Source: an uncultured Sphingomonadales bacterium (lineage in GTDB: Bacteria > Pseudomonadota > Alphaproteobacteria > Sphingomonadales > Sphingomonadaceae). From it: DNA of 64,000 nucleotides. Shown here one piece after another: positions 61,029-64,000 of the stretch. Position 1 is the first letter of the stretch, and every line of letters starts with the position of its first letter. The notes beneath the pieces were generated by a model. The model was not told where the DNA came from, did not search any database, and saw only the letters and a program-made list of their open reading frames with translations. The position numbers and the translations under genes were made by a program. The DNA is taken from NCBI GenBank assembly GCA_903839675.1, contig CAIMDB010000032.1, forward strand, positions 186,001-250,000. The letters run 5' to 3'.

Positions 61029-62068
61029 GCGGTCTGGCCGTCCTCGACCTGATGGTGCGCGGCGGTTCTGTGACGCTTTTCCTGTTGTGGAGTTGGCTGC
61101 TCTGGCGTGATCACCGGCAGGCGCTGGCCGCGCGCATGGCCATCGTCATGAATGCGACGATCATCTGCTACATTGTCTCTAGTCTGTTGTCGGACGCACA
61201 TCCCTTTGGCCTGCATGCGATGATTATGGATGGCATCTCCGTCACGGCCCCTGCCGCCTTCTGGCTGTTCGCCCATGTCTGGTTTTCGGATTCGAAAGAG
61301 ATTGGCTGGCGGCGTTGGGCGCTCGTTGCAGCCTTTGTGGCGCTGCCCATTTATCAGATCATTCACATCCGGCTGACCGGTCAATTCTCCATGGCCTGCT
61401 GGATTGGCGTGCACATCGGGATGATCGCCTTTGCCGTCGCCGGGCTCTGGCGCGCCTGGGCCGACCGCGACAATGATTTGGTCGAGCCGCGCCGGAGATT
61501 CCGCAAAAGCGTCATCTGGTTGATCGGCGGCTTTGTCATGTGGGTCAACGTGATTGAGATGTTGGTCGGCCGCAATGGCGGCGGCGCGACGTTGCGCACC
61601 GTCACTGAAATTGCCATTCTGATCTCCACCTTTGTTGTGTCGGCGGCGCTCTATGGCTTTGCCAACCCGGAACTGTTTGCAGCGCAAGCGAGCGCCCCGG
61701 CGCCGGGGCAGCGGCCGGCCGCACCTTCACCCTTGGCCACGCGGCTGCAAACGCACATGTTGGCCGAACGCCCCTACCGGATGGAGGGTCTCACCATTGC
61801 GGCGCTGGCCGCTCAATTGGGGGAACAGGAATATCGCCTCCGCCGCCTGATCAATGGCGAATTGGGCTTCAGGAATTTCACCGCCTTTCTCAACAGCTAC
61901 CGCCTAACCGAAGTGCGCGAGGCATTGGCTGACCCCGACCAGCGCGAGGTGCCGATCCTCACCATCGCGCTGGACGCGGGATTTGGATCGCTCGGCCCGT
62001 TCAACCGCGCCTTCCGCGATGCAGAAGGCATGACGCCCACCGAATATCGAGCCGCCCGCGCTGTTTGA
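61025..62068 (+). CDS. Membrane-anchored AraC-family transcriptional regulator
   Basis: A 347-residue regulator with an N-terminal membrane domain of about six or seven helices (residues 5-210; for example SVTLFLLWSWLLW, APAAFWLFAHVWF, WALVAAFVALPIYQII and EIAILISTFVVSAALYGFA) and a C-terminal AraC helix-turn-helix pair (about 245-347). The HTH part reads LTIAALAAQLGEQEYRLRRLI and VPILTIALDAGFGSLGPFNRAFRDAEGMTPTEYRA, the AraC signature. Such proteins sense a membrane or extracytoplasmic signal and act directly on DNA. ATGA overlap with the Atm1-type exporter suggests a shared transcript. Palindromes just downstream (62078-62100) precede the sterol desaturase gene and could be its target. Confidence 0.88.
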   Translation: MSGLAVLDLMVRGGSVTLFLLWSWLLWRDHRQALAARMAIVMNATIICYIVSSLLSDAHPFGLHAMIMDGISVTAPAAFWLFAHVWFSDSKEIGWRRWALVAAFVALPIYQIIHIRLTGQFSMACWIGVHIGMIAFAVAGLWRAWADRDNDLVEPRRRFRKSVIWLIGGFVMWVNVIEMLVGRNGGGATLRTVTEIAILISTFVVSAALYGFANPELFAAQASAPAPGQRPAAPSPLATRLQTHMLAERPYRMEGLTIAALAAQLGEQEYRLRRLINGELGFRNFTAFLNSYRLTEVREALADPDQREVPILTIALDAGFGSLGPFNRAFRDAEGMTPTEYRAARAV

Positions 62069-62070
62069 TT

Positions 62071-62100
62071 CCGAAATCGGCTAGCCGGATTTGAAATCCG
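62071..62100. promoter_or_regulatory. Overlapping palindromes before the sterol desaturase-family gene
   Basis: CGGCTAGCCG (62078-62087, perfect 10 bp) overlapping CGGATTT-g-AAATCCG (62086-62100, perfect 7-bp arms), 60 bases before the desaturase ATG and directly after the AraC gene. There is no T-run, so an operator is likelier than a terminator. Confidence 0.4.
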
Positions 62101-62159
62101 CAGCGCACGGCGCGGTTGGGCCTGCCAATTCGCCCCCATTCCAAAGATGGAGCGGAACC

Positions 62160-62981
62160 ATGATACTCACACCACATACGATTTTAGAAGTTGCGCAGCA
62201 CCGCGCGGTTGGCATGTTTACATTTGATCTGTTGCGCTACGCGATGGGCGCGGGCATCGTCGCCCTCGTTGTTTGGGGCTTGCGCCGGACCAGCTGGGCC
62301 TCCCGCAAAATCCAGAAGCGTGAGGCGACGGGCGCTGACATAAGGCGGGAGGTCATGGCCTCCATCCGCACCGTCATGGTCTACACCGTTTTCGGCGTGC
62401 TGACGGTCTGGGGGATGAGTCAAGGCTATTTGAGCGGCATGGAGCCGAGCTATGGCTTGGCCATTGATGTGAGCATCCTCATCGCGCTGCTGCTGGTCCA
62501 CGATGCCTATTTTTACTGGGCGCACCGGACGATGCATCACCCGAAGCTGTTCAAGACCTTTCATCGCTTCCACCACCGCACCATCACGCCGACGCCCTGG
62601 GCGGCCTACAGCTTTGCCGTGCCTGAAGCGGCGGTGATGGCGGTGTTCATGCCGATGTGGCTGGCGCTTGTGCCGACGCCGGGCTGGGTGACCTTCACCT
62701 TCTTGGTCGTCATGATCCTCCGCAACGCGATGGGCCATGCGGGGCTGGAACTGCATGCGCGCGGCTGGGCCAGCCATCCCGTGCTTAAATGGATCAGCAC
62801 GACGACGCATCATGATCTGCATCACGCCGGCAGCTTCAACCACAATTTCGGTTTCTACCTGACCTTCTGGGACAAGGTGATGGGGACCGAACACCCGGAC
62901 TATGTCGCGACTTATGATCGCGTGACCGCAGCTACCCCCAAGACGGCCTCCACGGAACTGGCCCCATCTCCCGTTCTGTGA
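62160..62981 (+). CDS. Sterol desaturase/fatty-acid hydroxylase-family protein
   Basis: Di-iron membrane enzyme family, 273 residues with four or five membrane helices. Histidine motifs are present in order: LLVHDAYFYWAHRTMHHPKL (HxxxxxWxHRxxHH), FKTFHRFHHRTITPTPWAAY (HxxHH) and, near the C-terminus, STTTHHDLHHAGSFNHNFGF (HHDxHH...). MGHAGLE supplies a further His. ATG 62160 has GGAG eight bases upstream. Bacterial members hydroxylate or desaturate sterol-like lipids, fatty acids or carotenoids; the substrate cannot be inferred. It follows the AraC-type regulator with a palindrome in the gap. No carotenoid genes are visible nearby. Confidence 0.88.
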   Translation: MILTPHTILEVAQHRAVGMFTFDLLRYAMGAGIVALVVWGLRRTSWASRKIQKREATGADIRREVMASIRTVMVYTVFGVLTVWGMSQGYLSGMEPSYGLAIDVSILIALLLVHDAYFYWAHRTMHHPKLFKTFHRFHHRTITPTPWAAYSFAVPEAAVMAVFMPMWLALVPTPGWVTFTFLVVMILRNAMGHAGLELHARGWASHPVLKWISTTTHHDLHHAGSFNHNFGFYLTFWDKVMGTEHPDYVATYDRVTAATPKTASTELAPSPVL

Positions 62982-63091
62982 CGCTTGCAGGGCGCGGGCC
63001 ATCCCCCCGCGCCCTGCCTTTTCCACGGTCACCGCGCTGAAGTGCGCCACTGCGCTCGACACAAGGCAAGCGAGCCGCCAAAGCCGCAAGC

Positions 63092-64000
63092 GTGACGGCC
63101 CTCCTCGATCAGCTTCATGCCACTTTCGGCTTTTCCGCTTTTCGCGGGGTGCAGGCGCAAGTCATTGACCGCGTTATGGCGGGGGAACGGACGCTCGCTG
63201 TGATGCCGACAGGCGCGGGCAAGTCGCTCTGCTATCAGTTACCGTCTGTCGCTTTTGAAGGGACCTGTGTCGTCATCTCGCCGCTGATCGCGCTGATGCA
63301 TGATCAGGTCCGCGCCGCCGATGCGGTGGGCATCCGCGCGGCCACGCTGACGTCCGCCGATGATGATCGGGCTGCGACGATGGACCGGTTCCGGGCCGGT
63401 GGGCTCGATCTGCTTTATGTGGCGCCTGAGCGCGCATCCTCGGGCGAATTCCGCAACCTGCTGCGGCAGGGGAAGATCACGCTCTTTGCCATCGATGAGG
63501 CACATTGCGTGTCTGAATGGGGGCATGATTTCCGCCCGGATTACCGCCTGCTCGCGCCGTTGATGGATGAATTTCCGGAGGTGCCGCGTCTGGCGCTGAC
63601 GGCAACGGCGGATGCTCATACGCGTGGGGACATATTGGCGCAGCTGGGTATTCCGGTTGGCGGGATGATCGTCTCGGGCTTTGACCGGCCCAATATCCGC
63701 TACGCTATTTCGCCGCGCAACAATGGCCCGCGCCAGATTGCGGAGTTTGTGTCGACAACGCCGGGGGCAGGCATTGTCTATGCCCGTTCGCGCGATGCGA
63801 CCGAGAAGCTCGCGGCGTCGCTGGCCAAATCGGGGCGACCGGTGCGCGCTTATCATGCCGGGCTTGATGCTGATGTGCGCAAGCGCAATCAGGCGGATTT
63901 TGTGGCGTCGGAAGACATGGTCATGGTCGCAACCATCGCGTTTGGGATGGGCATCGACAAGCCCGACGTTCGCTTCGTCATCCATGCCGGGCTGCCCAAA
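63092..64000 (+). CDS. recQ: RecQ-family DNA helicase, N-terminal part (runs off the window)
   Basis: The first 303 codons of a RecQ helicase; no stop occurs before the window ends. The start is GTG 63092 (VTALLDQLHATFGFSAFRGVQ), where motif 0 (FRGVQAQVI) sits at the expected distance from the N-terminus. Helicase motifs follow: I in MPTGAGKSLCYQLP, Ia ISPLIALMHDQV, II DEAH within FAIDEAHCVSEWGHDFRPDY, III LTATAD, IV GIVYARSR, V VMVATIAFGMGIDKPDVRFVIH. The aromatic-rich loop after motif II is intact. RecQ unwinds DNA during recombination and fork repair. The RQC and HRDC domains, if present, lie beyond the window. The gap 62982-63091 holds nothing I recognise. Confidence 0.95.
   Translation, partial: MTALLDQLHATFGFSAFRGVQAQVIDRVMAGERTLAVMPTGAGKSLCYQLPSVAFEGTCVVISPLIALMHDQVRAADAVGIRAATLTSADDDRAATMDRFRAGGLDLLYVAPERASSGEFRNLLRQGKITLFAIDEAHCVSEWGHDFRPDYRLLAPLMDEFPEVPRLALTATADAHTRGDILAQLGIPVGGMIVSGFDRPNIRYAISPRNNGPRQIAEFVSTTPGAGIVYARSRDATEKLAASLAKSGRPVRAYHAGLDADVRKRNQADFVASEDMVMVATIAFGMGIDKPDVRFVIHAGLPK

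Overview
The window looks like chromosomal DNA from a GC-rich alphaproteobacterium, most likely of the order Sphingomonadales. Reasons: a V-type exosortase/EpsI pair next to sphingan-like exopolysaccharide genes; a secreted protein ending in a PEPxxWA-CTERM-type tail; an RNase E with an acidic insert in its S1 region; the order dciA, two dsbA-like genes, smc; and ribF, ileS, lspA followed by a DUF3035-type lipoprotein. I see no rRNA or tRNA gene, no insertion-sequence transposase, no prophage and no CRISPR array. Most of the window is core genome in compact operons.

Layout. 1-8.4 kb is the end of an exopolysaccharide/exosortase locus: tail of a BY-kinase-like gene, exosortase, EpsI, initiating sugar-phosphate transferase, Alg14/Alg13-type glycosyltransferase, and a type I secretion ABC transporter with its HlyD-type adaptor. 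8.5-10.6 kb has a crotonase and an orphan sigma-54 activator without a receiver domain. 10.6-17.7 kb is a leftward operon (dciA, two DsbA-like genes, smc, DJ-1/PfpI) facing mutY. 17.7-26.4 kb holds a serine hydrolase, nudC, pheA, a membrane cytochrome c, a LOG-type protein, an extensin-like lipoprotein, an aldehyde dehydrogenase and an M20 peptidase. 26.4-30.3 kb holds the PEP-CTERM protein, glnA, glnB and map. 30.4-36.5 kb has an S9 peptidase, a pabB-pabC fusion, an aspartate aminotransferase and a TorF-type porin. 36.6-44.7 kb is a long leftward run thyA, folA, dipeptidase, ribF, GDPD-like, ileS, lspA, lipoprotein. 44.8-55.8 kb holds a JAB/RadC-like gene, a lipoprotein methyltransferase, prfB, PBP1A, an amidase, and divergently rne, an M48 protease and a DsbA/ScsC-like gene. 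55.9-64 kb ends with an oligopeptidase, a thioesterase, an alpha/beta hydrolase, an Atm1-type exporter, a membrane-anchored AraC regulator, a sterol desaturase-family protein and the start of recQ.

Points most worth a second look: (i) an 85-bp double-hairpin element translated in frame inside the editing domain of ileS, with structurally similar paired hairpins at three intergenic sites; (ii) a possible exosortase circuit, in which a PEP-CTERM gene has two upstream dyads and a sigma-54-like promoter while the window also encodes the exosortase and an orphan sigma-54 activator; (iii) two 17-bp NtrC-like dyads and a sigma-54-like promoter before glnB; (iv) a near-identical 16-bp operator-like dyad before the crotonase and the aldehyde dehydrogenase; (v) two near-identical terminators flanking the PEP-CTERM gene. 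All functional statements rest on motif recognition by eye; no database search was run.
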